NCBI GenBank assembly: GCA_030149525.1
Contig: JASBRJ010000338.1
Location: 1-32,627 of the forward strand
DNA from: a bacterium
GTDB taxonomy: Bacteria; Vulcanimicrobiota; Xenobia; Xenobiales; JADMJV01
Direction of reading: 5' to 3'
DNA: 32,627 nucleotides
Numbering within the stretch: the first letter of the stretch is position 1; the number at the start of each line of letters is the position of its first letter. The notes under the pieces are model-generated. The model saw only the letters and a list, made by a program, of their open reading frames with translations, did not search any database and was not told the origin of the DNA. Below are positions 7,035 through 14,239 of this stretch, one piece after another. The position numbers were made by a program, and so were the translations under genes.

Positions 7035-8097
7035 GTTGATGGAACCGGGTTCCGTCTTCGGCTTTAGCGGCTTCGCAAAACTCTGCCAGAGATTCGTTAA
7101 CGTCGTTGAGCATATCTTCGGTGTAAGTGTTGAAATATTGAATTTCGTGGTAGAGAAAAGGGTTTTCCTCGGCGACTTCGGCTGCGGTCTTAATCTGCTT
7201 GGCGAAGGTGGTACTGGCCACTTTGCCCAGAAGTTCGAAGGGGAAGCTTGAGCGGGAGACAGCACGACCGAAGATGAGATTTATCAAGTGACTCATCCCC
7301 AGGACTACGGTCATAAGTCGATCATGCTCTTCCAGGGCTACTTCATAGAGACCCAAGGCTGTATCGGCAAAGAGTGAGCGGGCAAGATCGGTGGCCTCTC
7401 GGTTTCCGCAATCGCAGACCAGAACCGCTCGACCGCTCAATAGGACCGTTCCAGGGGCGAACATGGGGTGAATCGAGGTGACTCGCGCCCCCTGGGAAGT
7501 CGCTTCCCTGAGCGGTTTCACAAGCTCGGCTTTCAGGCTTGCGATATCAAAGATAACTGGTTGTTGCTTTCTCCCTTCCACCAAACCCAGGAGTTCTTCC
7601 AGGATGGTAGGGGTGGCGGAAAGGGTGGTGGCCAGAACAATGACGTCGGCAGAACGGGCCGCTTCTTCAAGCGAGAGAGCGATTTCCGAGAACGGCCCGG
7701 GATGAGGGTCGGTAATGCTCACCTTGTGACCTTGTGACTCGAAGAAACGGGTTAGCCAGGTGCCCATGCGGCCGTGTCCCCCCACGACATGAATCCATTT
7801 TCGGGGACTCGCGTGAACAACGGGAGGAAGTTCAGCTTGAGTTTGCACGGCGGCCCGCATCAGAAGTTCCGAGATCTCTTCTGCGACTCGCTCGTCCAAT
7901 CCAACCTGGCGTGCCCGCTCTCGAGCCCGCTTAAGGACCTGGACCTCCACCGTGAAATCTCGGATAGGGAGGCCTTTCTTCTGCTTGATCTCGCCGATGG
8001 CTTTGGTGGTTTCCAGTCGCTGGGAAACGAGTTGAAGTATCTGTTTGTCTAATTCGCCAACCTTTTGGCGCAGTTCGGAAAGGTCCATATCTGACAT
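6997..8097 (-). CDS. tyrA: Bifunctional chorismate mutase-prephenate dehydrogenase (T-protein type)
   Basis: Converts chorismate to prephenate and then, with NAD, to 4-hydroxyphenylpyruvate for tyrosine synthesis. The N-terminal AroQ chorismate mutase domain is about residues 5-90. It has LRQKV, QRLETTKAIGEIK, the Asp of IRDF, the Glu of VEVQVL and the distal Gln of VQTQ. The Arg that normally precedes that Glu is Val, and the Ser four residues before the Gln is Ala. The dehydrogenase half has the Rossmann motif VVGGHGRMG, SIHPMFAP and EEHDRLMTVVLGMSHL, most like enterobacterial T-protein. I prefer the ATG at 8097 (MSDMDLSEL); a GTG at 8115 adds six residues, and neither has a good ribosome site. 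It is divergent from folB and converges on the TPR gene. Confidence 0.92.
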   Translation of the reverse strand: MSDMDLSELRQKVGELDKQILQLVSQRLETTKAIGEIKQKKGLPIRDFTVEVQVLKRARERARQVGLDERVAEEISELLMRAAVQTQAELPPVVHASPRKWIHVVGGHGRMGTWLTRFFESQGHKVSITDPHPGPFSEIALSLEEAARSADVIVLATTLSATPTILEELLGLVEGRKQQPVIFDIASLKAELVKPLREATSQGARVTSIHPMFAPGTVLLSGRAVLVCDCGNREATDLARSLFADTALGLYEVALEEHDRLMTVVLGMSHLINLIFGRAVSRSSFPFELLGKVASTTFAKQIKTAAEVAEENPFLYHEIQYFNTYTEDMLNDVNESLAEFCEAAKAEDGTRFHQLMRETADYLRLS

Positions 8098-8152
8098 TTG
8101 GGCTCGGTTTGCCACGAGGAGGAATAATCCTAGAATCCGAAGCGCCTCACCA

Positions 8153-8515
8153 GTGCGGGATTATCTGTTTTTTGAAGGTATGTCCATCGACTGCATCATC
8201 GGCTTGGCCGAATGGGAGCGGATGGTTAAGCAAACAGTCATTCTGGACCTGAAGCTCGGGGTAGACATCCGGAAGGTAGCCTCCACCGACCAGGTCTCGG
8301 AGGGTGACTTCAATACCAAGAAGTTGTCCAAAAGGCTCCGGGCCTTCGTGGAGAACAGCCAGTTTCAGCTGATCGAAACTCTAGCTGAGAAAGTTGCCGC
8401 GCTGATCCTGGAGGAGTTTCCCGTCACTTTCGTGGAACTCCGCCTATCGAAACCCGGAGCCATTCGTGGTTCCGACAACGTTGGGGTCGTAATTTTTCGA
8501 GGAGATGACATATGA
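8153..8515 (+). CDS. folB: Dihydroneopterin aldolase-family protein
   Basis: A 120-residue protein of normal FolB length. The family makes 6-hydroxymethyl-dihydropterin from dihydroneopterin in folate synthesis. Recognised features: FFEGMSIDCIIGLAEWER with the conserved Glu (E22), FVENSQFQLIETLAEKVA, and LSKPGAIRGSDNVGV with the catalytic Lys (K100). The usual catalytic Tyr of the D-x-[VL]-x-Y motif appears to be Thr (DFNTKKL, T55). The GTG start is chosen because the family begins about eight residues before EGM. The open frame continues upstream, but that part does not look like FolB. It is coupled to folK through an ATGA overlap. FolX-like epimerase or altered activity is possible. Confidence 0.88.
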   Translation: MRDYLFFEGMSIDCIIGLAEWERMVKQTVILDLKLGVDIRKVASTDQVSEGDFNTKKLSKRLRAFVENSQFQLIETLAEKVAALILEEFPVTFVELRLSKPGAIRGSDNVGVVIFRGDDI

Positions 8516-9066
8516 CTTTGGTAGTTCTTGATTTGGGAACCAACATCGACCGCGAGGAGTCCCTGGCCGCCGCCTTAGAACACTTGGCCGACCATTTTGA
8601 ACTCAAAAGGGCTTCCTCCGTATTTCGCACCACCCCTGTGGGAATGCTGAATCAACCTGACTTTTACAACGTCTCTCTCGAGGTGGAGACAGACAAATCC
8701 ATCGATCAGATTCGAGACATTGTCCGCAGTATCGAAGACAAAATGGGCCGTGACCGAACCGGCCCGAAGTTCGGACCTCGAAATATTGACATCGACATTG
8801 TCGTCTACGGTGACACGGTGGACGAAGAGAAGAGAGTTCCTCACCCCCAGTCATCCAGTGAACTCTTCGTCGTGGCCCCTATTGCCGAACTTTGCCCGGA
8901 TGGAAAGCATCCCAAAACCGGGGAGACGTGGAAAGACTTGCGAAGCAAGCTTGTCAACGGCCGAATTCCTAAGGACGCGGGGGTAGACCGTCAGTGCGAT
9001 CTCGCGGCGCTGCCTCTGGGGGAGAAGGCTAAGAGCGCTCTCGTCAAGGGTGGAAGCGTCGTCTAG
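8512..9066 (+). CDS. folK: HPPK: 6-hydroxymethyl-7,8-dihydropterin pyrophosphokinase
   Basis: Transfers pyrophosphate from ATP to hydroxymethyl-dihydropterin, the step after FolB. Diagnostic features: LDLGTNIDREESL at the N-terminus, SSVFRTTPVGMLNQPDFYNV, then GRDRTGPKFGPRNIDIDI with the two Mg-binding Asp residues, VPHPQ and LFVVAPIAEL. The catalytic core is intact. A tail of about 35 residues beyond the usual end is unassigned. The ATG overlaps the folB stop (ATGA), and GAGGAG lies 7 nt upstream, so translation is coupled. No folP or folE is in the window. The gene ends just before a bidirectional terminator. Confidence 0.93.
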   Translation: MTLVVLDLGTNIDREESLAAALEHLADHFELKRASSVFRTTPVGMLNQPDFYNVSLEVETDKSIDQIRDIVRSIEDKMGRDRTGPKFGPRNIDIDIVVYGDTVDEEKRVPHPQSSSELFVVAPIAELCPDGKHPKTGETWKDLRSKLVNGRIPKDAGVDRQCDLAALPLGEKAKSALVKGGSVV

Positions 9067-9091
9067 TCGAGGTCTTTCCTGTAAGTAAGAG

Positions 9092-9128
9092 TTTAGGCCC
9101 TGAGCGTCAGTGACACTCGGGGCCTAAA
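9092..9128. terminator. Bidirectional hairpin terminator between folK and the SDR gene
   Basis: A 13-bp stem pairs 9092-9104 (TTTAGGCCCTGAG) with 9116-9128 (CTCGGGGCCTAAA), with one G-T wobble and an 11-nt loop. It sits exactly between two convergent genes. The AT pairs at the base give short A and U runs for both directions, though the U tract is weak. Confidence 0.8.
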
Positions 9129-9133
9129 TTGTT

Positions 9134-9865
9134 CTACAGGTTAACCGTTCTTCCGCCGTCTACCGCGACTATTTGGCCGGTAATGTAGTCGGCTCCGGTC
9201 AAAAAGACCACCGTATCGGCGATAGAGTCGGCTCCACCGAACCTCCCCATAGGAACCTGCGATAACATCTTGTCCATGTTGTCACCGGCGTTGGGAGGAG
9301 GGAGGGCCGCACCAGGGGAGACTCCGTTGACCCGAACATCGGGCGCAAGTTCGAGGGCCATGCTCTTGGTCAAGGCTTCCAATCCGGACTTGGCCACCGA
9401 GTACGGGAGGTGTCTCCTGAGGGGGAAGCGAGCCCAAATATCGACGATGTTCACGATGCATCCCTTCTCTTGTTTGAGCAAAGGCAAGCAGTGCATAGAC
9501 AGAAGAAAAGGCGATTTGAGGTTGACCATCTGAAACCGATCCCAATGCTCCACCCATTGCTCCGGTTGAGGGGTAGGATAAAAGATGGAGGCGTTGTTGA
9601 CCAAAACTTTTAAGCCTTGGTCGAGAGAGAGCACTTGGTCGGCGAGTTTACGGATCTCAGATTCCTGGGAGAGGTCGGCCTGGACCAAATGGGCTTTTCT
9701 TCCAGCTTGTTCCACGGCGGCAGCCGTCTCGAGGGCGGGTTGACGGGAGCTGTTGTAGTGAACCAGGATGTCGTATCCGGCCTTTGCTAATTGAATTGCC
9801 GAGGCTTGTCCCAATCGTATGCCGGCTCCTGTGACCAGGGCCAATGGGGAAGGATTGTCTGTCAT
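9134..9865 (-). CDS. Pteridine reductase-like short-chain dehydrogenase (PTR1/FolM type)
   Basis: A 243-residue NADPH-type SDR. PTR1/FolM hallmarks rather than generic SDR ones are present: TGAGIRLG for the nucleotide loop with the early Arg, HYNSSRQPA, NNASIFYPTP, and the catalytic set with Asp in place of Ser (NIVDIWARFP) followed by YSVAK. The C-terminus closes with ITGQIVAVDGGRTVNL. The family reduces dihydropterins or dihydrofolate. Its position facing folB-folK supports a pterin substrate. GAGGAA lies about 11 nt upstream of the ATG, within a small hairpin (9881-9894). The exact substrate (dihydrobiopterin, dihydrofolate or other) cannot be told from sequence. Confidence 0.85.
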   Translation of the reverse strand: MTDNPSPLALVTGAGIRLGQASAIQLAKAGYDILVHYNSSRQPALETAAAVEQAGRKAHLVQADLSQESEIRKLADQVLSLDQGLKVLVNNASIFYPTPQPEQWVEHWDRFQMVNLKSPFLLSMHCLPLLKQEKGCIVNIVDIWARFPLRRHLPYSVAKSGLEALTKSMALELAPDVRVNGVSPGAALPPPNAGDNMDKMLSQVPMGRFGGADSIADTVVFLTGADYITGQIVAVDGGRTVNL

Positions 9866-9880
9866 GTTGAGCGAGGTTCC

Positions 9881-9894
9881 TCGCCCACCGCTCC
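9881..9894 (-). promoter_or_regulatory. Small hairpin overlapping the ribosome site of the SDR gene
   Basis: GCGAGG-TT-CCTCGC is a perfect 6-bp inverted repeat. On the minus-strand mRNA it contains the GAGGAA ribosome site of the pteridine-reductase-like gene, so it could limit initiation. The 2-nt loop means fewer pairs would form in practice. The regulatory role is inferred. Confidence 0.35.
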
Positions 9895-10011
9895 GGCGCC
9901 TTTTGCAACAGATTCGAAACCGGTATTTGTTCCCATGGGAGGCCAGGGGCCACCCTTGGGGAATATCGGCTCATTGCAGGTTTATGCTGCGTGAGAGATT
10001 AGGTAGAGACG

Positions 10012-11190
10012 ATGGATTACGCGCAGATCCCTCCGGGCGAGGTCCTCGACGGCCGCTTTGAAGTCCGCCGCCTCATTAAGTCCGGAGGCATGGGGGCAGT
10101 ATACGAGGTTTCCGACCGCCTACTGGGCGGTAAAACTTTTGCCGTAAAACAGATCCGCCCCTCCGCCGACCCCAAAGAGTTTCAACAGGCCAAGAGCCAC
10201 TTCATCGGCGAGATCGGCGTGATGCAATCTCTTCACCATCCCAACATCCCGAAGATCATCAGTTCCTTTTTTCTGGGCGACTCGTTCTTTTTTGTGATGG
10301 AGTTTGTGGACGGAATCGATCTGTCGGCTTATCGTAAGAAGCACGGCCCGAACGGACTTCCAGTGGCCAAGGTAGTAGGATGGGCGATTCAGGTTCTAGA
10401 CGCTCTGGATTATGTTCATGACCGCCAGAATCCGGTGGTGCATCGCGATATCAAGCCCTCCAACATTCTGTTGGATGAAGTCAATAACCGCATCGTTCTC
10501 ATCGACTTCGGAATCGCTCACGCAACCGATCCCGCCGATGGATGGATCGGCACTCCAGGATACGCCGGCGTGGAACAACAGTTAGGGAAACCGGAGCCTC
10601 GCTCGGATCTCTACGCCCTGGCCGCCACCATGCATGAACTGCTCACCGGCCTGAAGCCTAAGAGCTTTGATTTTGTGACCCTGGCAGACCTTAAAGTGGA
10701 GGCTCCGGAAGGTTTGCAGGACATCCTCGATTACGCCCTGGAACCTTACGCCGAGGAGAGGATCGCCAGTGCGAAGGAAATGAAGGAAGCTCTCCTTCGC
10801 TTGCCCGGGCTTTCCATCGAAGGTCCTTCGGAGAATCGCGAGCACGCTTTCGATGTGGCGGCCAACACCATTAACCGCGAAGCCATCGTTCCGGGTCTCA
10901 AGGAGTTGATCGAGCGTTTTGGGAACGAGTGCCAGACACCGTATCTCCCGGCCACCCTCTCTTTTAATCGCTTCGTCCTAGGGGCCATGACGTCGTTCGA
11001 GCTAGTTATCACAAAAGACGACCAGCGTGAGTCGATCCGTTTTGAAGAAAAGCAAGGTCTTCTGGCTCCCGTGCTTTTGGGAGAAGTGTTTCCTCTCAAG
11101 AATCCGTCGCCCGAACCGGTGAAAGAGATCATCGAGCGGTTTGCCGCCGACTATGAGCAGTTTAAGAACTCTTCTTGGCAGATTCTCTAA
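10012..11190 (+). CDS. Hanks-type Ser/Thr protein kinase with unassigned C-terminal domain
   Basis: A 392-residue soluble kinase. The catalytic domain spans about residues 14-265. It has the glycine loop KSGGMGAVY, the ATP-binding Lys in FAVKQI (K46), a helix-C Glu (E67), HRDIKPSN (D146, N151) and IDFGIAH (D165). The activation segment GTPGYAGVEQ has GVE where APE or PPE is usual. The kinase is predicted active. Residues about 270-392 form a separate mixed alpha/beta region that I do not recognise. There is no membrane segment, unlike PknB/PASTA kinases. AGGTAG precedes the ATG. The gene is divergent from the SDR and followed by 238 bp before the wecA-atp unit. Substrates unknown. Confidence 0.92.
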   Translation: MDYAQIPPGEVLDGRFEVRRLIKSGGMGAVYEVSDRLLGGKTFAVKQIRPSADPKEFQQAKSHFIGEIGVMQSLHHPNIPKIISSFFLGDSFFFVMEFVDGIDLSAYRKKHGPNGLPVAKVVGWAIQVLDALDYVHDRQNPVVHRDIKPSNILLDEVNNRIVLIDFGIAHATDPADGWIGTPGYAGVEQQLGKPEPRSDLYALAATMHELLTGLKPKSFDFVTLADLKVEAPEGLQDILDYALEPYAEERIASAKEMKEALLRLPGLSIEGPSENREHAFDVAANTINREAIVPGLKELIERFGNECQTPYLPATLSFNRFVLGAMTSFELVITKDDQRESIRFEEKQGLLAPVLLGEVFPLKNPSPEPVKEIIERFAADYEQFKNSSWQIL

Positions 11191-11368
11191 ACATCAACAC
11201 TTTTTAAGGGTCGCTCGATAGAGTCAAGGCGGAGAAGTGATTCGAATATTCCTGGGCAATAGTTAGAAATGACCTCTCCAAAGCAGGGTGCATTGAAAAA
11301 TCTTCTAAGAAACAAGCCGAAGCAGATTTGACCTGCAAACCCGCTGTCGGCATGTTAACGCTGGATGC

Positions 11369-11397
11369 TTTACTTTCCAGCAAAACATTGCTAGACT
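11369..11397 (+). promoter_or_regulatory. Candidate sigma70-type promoter of the wecA-atp-murA unit
   Basis: TTTACT (11369-11374), a 17-nt spacer, then TAGACT (11392-11397) preceded by TGC as an extended -10. Start of transcription would be near 11404, giving a short leader before the GTG at 11429. A weaker alternative, TTGACC at 11328 with CATGTT at 11351, is also present. The rest of the 11191-11428 gap shows no ORF or strong structure. Confidence 0.45.
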
Positions 11398-11428
11398 TCG
11401 GGCGACTCTCTCGAGAGGACGAAAGATT

Positions 11429-12403
11429 GTGACTGTCATTACGGTAGCAACCGCGTTTCTCATAGGTTTCGGTCTCACCTTGTGGGCAACACCACAGGTG
11501 AAAAAGCTTGCCACTCGTTGTGGGGCTTTGGACCAACCCGACGCGCGAAAAGTGCATAACACCCCCATGCCTTTATGGGGCGGATTGGGAGTTTCTCTCT
11601 CCTGCACAATTGCTTTTCTCATAGCGCTCTTCGGCGTAAGCAATATCGCCATGTCGCCGCGCCAATTTTCCGGAGTCATCGCCACGGTGGTCTGTACCAT
11701 GCTGATCGTGGTCATCGGAATGGTGGATGACCGATTTGGAATGGCTGCCAAGACCAAGTTGATGGCTCAGATAGGGCTTTCGCTTATTCTGGTCGGCGCA
11801 GGCGTGAAGATCGATTACTTTAGCCTTCCCTTTGTAGACGGTGTTGTCTACTTGAGTGCCTGGCAAAGCCTTGTCATCAGTATGCTCTGGCTAGTAGGCG
11901 TTACCAACGCCGTGAATCTGCTAGACGGCCTCGACGGCCTGGTGGCCGGTGTGGCTTGCGGCTCGGCCGTGATTCTGGCTCTGGTGGCTGCCGTCAACGG
12001 TCAGCCTCTGCCGGTGCTGGCGATGGCTGCTCTGGCCGGCTCAGCTCTCGGTTTTCTGCGCTACAACTTCAATCCCGCGCAGATTTTTATGGGGGACACC
12101 GGAAGCCTCTTCCTGGGGATGATGTTCGCCAGCTGGTCGCTCCTCGGTTACCTTAAAACCACGGCCACCGTCGCCCTGACGGTGCCTATCTTGCTGGTCA
12201 TGGCAGTGCCGCTCCTGGATACGAGCTTCGCCATTCTTCGCCGTGGCCTGGCGCGCCAGCCTATCTTTAAGCCGGACAAGGGGCACTTGCATCACCGCCT
12301 TCTGTCCACAGGGATGACTCAGAAGCAGGCTGTGGTCACTATCTACGCCATCAACACTGCCTTCGGTCTAGCCGGTCTAGCCATGGCCTGTGTTGTTAAC
12401 TAA
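11429..12403 (+). CDS. wecA: UDP-GlcNAc:undecaprenyl-phosphate GlcNAc-1-phosphate transferase (WecA/TagO family)
   Basis: A 324-residue polytopic inner-membrane enzyme. It likely starts a surface polysaccharide by moving GlcNAc-1-phosphate to undecaprenyl phosphate. Family motifs: DQPDARKVH (35-43), the Mg-binding Asp pair in GMVDDRF (D100, D101), NAVNLLDGLDGL (160-171), MGDTGS (221-226), and the His-rich HLHHRLL (286-292), which separates WecA/TagO from MraY. About ten hydrophobic helices can be counted. The start is GTG, with AGAGGA 9 nt upstream. It is the first gene of the long unit, 31 bp before wecB. Confidence 0.9.
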   Translation: MTVITVATAFLIGFGLTLWATPQVKKLATRCGALDQPDARKVHNTPMPLWGGLGVSLSCTIAFLIALFGVSNIAMSPRQFSGVIATVVCTMLIVVIGMVDDRFGMAAKTKLMAQIGLSLILVGAGVKIDYFSLPFVDGVVYLSAWQSLVISMLWLVGVTNAVNLLDGLDGLVAGVACGSAVILALVAAVNGQPLPVLAMAALAGSALGFLRYNFNPAQIFMGDTGSLFLGMMFASWSLLGYLKTTATVALTVPILLVMAVPLLDTSFAILRRGLARQPIFKPDKGHLHHRLLSTGMTQKQAVVTIYAINTAFGLAGLAMACVVN

Positions 12404-12434
12404 AAACCTGTCCAAATAACCAAGGAGGCGATTC

Positions 12435-13613
12435 GTGTCGCAAGAGCCGCTCCGCGTACTCACAGTTTTTGGTACTCGGCCTGAAGCTATCAAAATGGCG
12501 CCTGTAGTCAAGGCGCTGCAAGCTCACCCCATGACCGATGTCGAAGTCGTCGTCACCGGTCAGCATCGGGAGATCCTCGATCAGGTCTTGGAGTTGTTTG
12601 AGATCGATCCCGACGATGATCTCAATATCATGAAGCCTCGGCAGACTCTCTACGGTCTCACGGCCAACGCTCTCAACGGGATGGCTCCTGTTTTGGAGAA
12701 GTCCCGTGCCGAGGTGACTCTGGTGCAGGGGGACACGACAACGGCTTTTGCCGCCGGCCTGGCTAGCTTCTATGCCAAGATACCGGTGGGTCATATCGAG
12801 GCCGGCTTGCGTACCGAAGATGTCTACGAGCCGTTTCCTGAAGAGATGAATCGTCGTCTTCTTTCAACGCTCTGTCACTTTCATTTTCCCCCCACTCAAG
12901 GATCGCTTGAGAACTGTCTGGCTTGCGGGATTCCTAGGGAAAGAATCTATGTCACCGGTAACACTGTGACCGATGCTCTCTTGCATGTGGCTAACGGGCT
13001 GCCGTCGGGTCTTCCTGAAGGGCTTGTGGATTTGCCTGAAGGGGCTCGCTACATCCTGGTGGAGACCCATCGTCGAGAGAATCTCGGCGAGCCCATGCGG
13101 GATGTCTGTATGGCTCTCAAGGATCTCGTGGCGAAGCATTCCGATCTCCATATCGTTTTCAGTGTTCATCCAAATCCGGCGGTGAGAGATGTTGTCTTTC
13201 CTGAGCTGAAGGGTCGTGAGCGGGTTCATCTTTTGGAGCCTGTGGATTATCCCATCTTGATTCGGTTGATTCGCGAGTGTGCTCTCATTCTGACCGACAG
13301 TGGTGGGATTCAGGAGGAGGCGCCCAGTTTAGGGAAGCCTGTTCTCGTCTTGAGAAGGCAGACCGAGCGTCCTGAGGGCGTGGATGCCGGTGTGGCCGAG
13401 TTGATGGGGACGGATCGGGCAAAAATTGTGGAGCGAGCTTCTCAGCTATGGACCGATGCGGCTGCCTATACGCGAATGAGTCAGATAGCCTCTCCCTATG
13501 GGGATGGTGAGGCGGCCAGAAGGACGGTTGAGGCGCTTCTTTATGAATTGCGCGGAATCGGCCCTAGACCCACGGAGTTTCTGCCCGCTGCGGTAGGTGT
13601 CGGTGGAGCCTGA
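12435..13613 (+). CDS. wecB: UDP-N-acetylglucosamine 2-epimerase (non-hydrolysing)
   Basis: A 392-residue cytosolic enzyme interconverting UDP-GlcNAc and UDP-ManNAc. Motifs: FGTRPEAIKMAPV (12-24), TGQHREIL, VQGDTTTA (97-104), GHIEAGLRT (119-127), PFPEEMNRRL, VETHRREN with the catalytic-region His (H212), and DSGGIQEEAPSLGKPVLVLR followed by TERPEG. AAGGAGG precedes the GTG start. It follows the wecA-like gene, which also uses UDP-GlcNAc, so the two may supply a ManNAc-containing surface glycan. Its end overlaps atpZ by 17 bp, tying it to the ATP synthase genes. Confidence 0.95.
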   Translation: MSQEPLRVLTVFGTRPEAIKMAPVVKALQAHPMTDVEVVVTGQHREILDQVLELFEIDPDDDLNIMKPRQTLYGLTANALNGMAPVLEKSRAEVTLVQGDTTTAFAAGLASFYAKIPVGHIEAGLRTEDVYEPFPEEMNRRLLSTLCHFHFPPTQGSLENCLACGIPRERIYVTGNTVTDALLHVANGLPSGLPEGLVDLPEGARYILVETHRRENLGEPMRDVCMALKDLVAKHSDLHIVFSVHPNPAVRDVVFPELKGRERVHLLEPVDYPILIRLIRECALILTDSGGIQEEAPSLGKPVLVLRRQTERPEGVDAGVAELMGTDRAKIVERASQLWTDAAAYTRMSQIASPYGDGEAARRTVEALLYELRGIGPRPTEFLPAAVGVGGA

Positions 13614-13935
13614 AGAGCCGGAAAAGGTTGTTTCTGAAGAGGAAGCTCAGCTGGCACAAAGTGAGGCTGAGCTTCAGGCTTTAGAGGAGCGGTTGGATAA
13701 GATCAAAGGGCCTGTCTCCAAAGGGGATAAGCAGTTTGCTCGAGGCCTGGCTCTAGTGGCTAGTTTCGGCTTCGTCCTAGCCGGTTGTCTGGTGGGCGGA
13801 TTGATGATAGGGGACTACCTGGTGGCTCAGAGCGGCCATAAGATTTTTCGGTTGGTCGGGCTCTTTCTAGGGTTGTTTACGGCCCTCTTCGCTGGGGTAA
13901 AGCTCATGAAGCCCTTGATGAGGTCGGATAACTAA
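13597..13935 (+). CDS. atpZ: AtpZ-like F1Fo ATPase accessory membrane protein
   Basis: A 112-residue protein. A charged heptad-like coiled coil (about residues 13-37) is followed by two membrane segments (about 49-72 and 83-103), the usual AtpZ layout. GTG starts exist at 13597 and 13603. The former overlaps wecB by 17 bp. Small AtpZ proteins precede atpI in many atp operons and are thought to help assembly or ion supply. The precise role is not established here. Confidence 0.75.
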   Translation: MSVEPEEPEKVVSEEEAQLAQSEAELQALEERLDKIKGPVSKGDKQFARGLALVASFGFVLAGCLVGGLMIGDYLVAQSGHKIFRLVGLFLGLFTALFAGVKLMKPLMRSDN

Positions 13936-13936
13936 A

Positions 13937-14218
13937 GTGACTGCTCTGATGCCTATAATGTCCTTTCTGTCTGGTTACGCTCTCGGTGTTATCAACTACC
14001 GAATGTTTGTCAGGATGATTGAGCAAGTTGCTTCCGAGCCCGTAGAAAAAGGCGTTCGTAACAAAGTTGTGAAGGCCGGGATTTTTCGTCATCTTTTTGT
14101 TTTTCTTGCAGGAATTTATCTAGTTCGGGGAGCAGGCTTCGCACCGTTTGGCCTGTGTGGCGGACTCCTGTTGGCGACTTACATGTGTCGGTATCGATCA
14201 TGGCGCGCACAGCAGTAG
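13937..14218 (+). CDS. atpI: ATP synthase protein I (AtpI-like)
   Basis: A 93-residue hydrophobic protein with about three membrane segments, including SGYALGVINYRMF and FVFLAGIYLVRGAG. It lies between atpZ and atpB, the usual position of atpI, whose product assists c-ring assembly. The GTG start follows the atpZ stop by 1 bp; an in-frame ATG at 13949 is an alternative. Assignment rests on position and membrane pattern more than on strict motifs. Confidence 0.75.
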   Translation: MTALMPIMSFLSGYALGVINYRMFVRMIEQVASEPVEKGVRNKVVKAGIFRHLFVFLAGIYLVRGAGFAPFGLCGGLLLATYMCRYRSWRAQQ

Positions 14219-14239
14219 TGAGAGGATTTTTCAGTCGAT

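Noticed and set aside
8045-8152. Longer FolB start
   Set aside because: The upstream codons overlap tyrA on the other strand and do not resemble FolB. The family begins at about the GTG at 8153.
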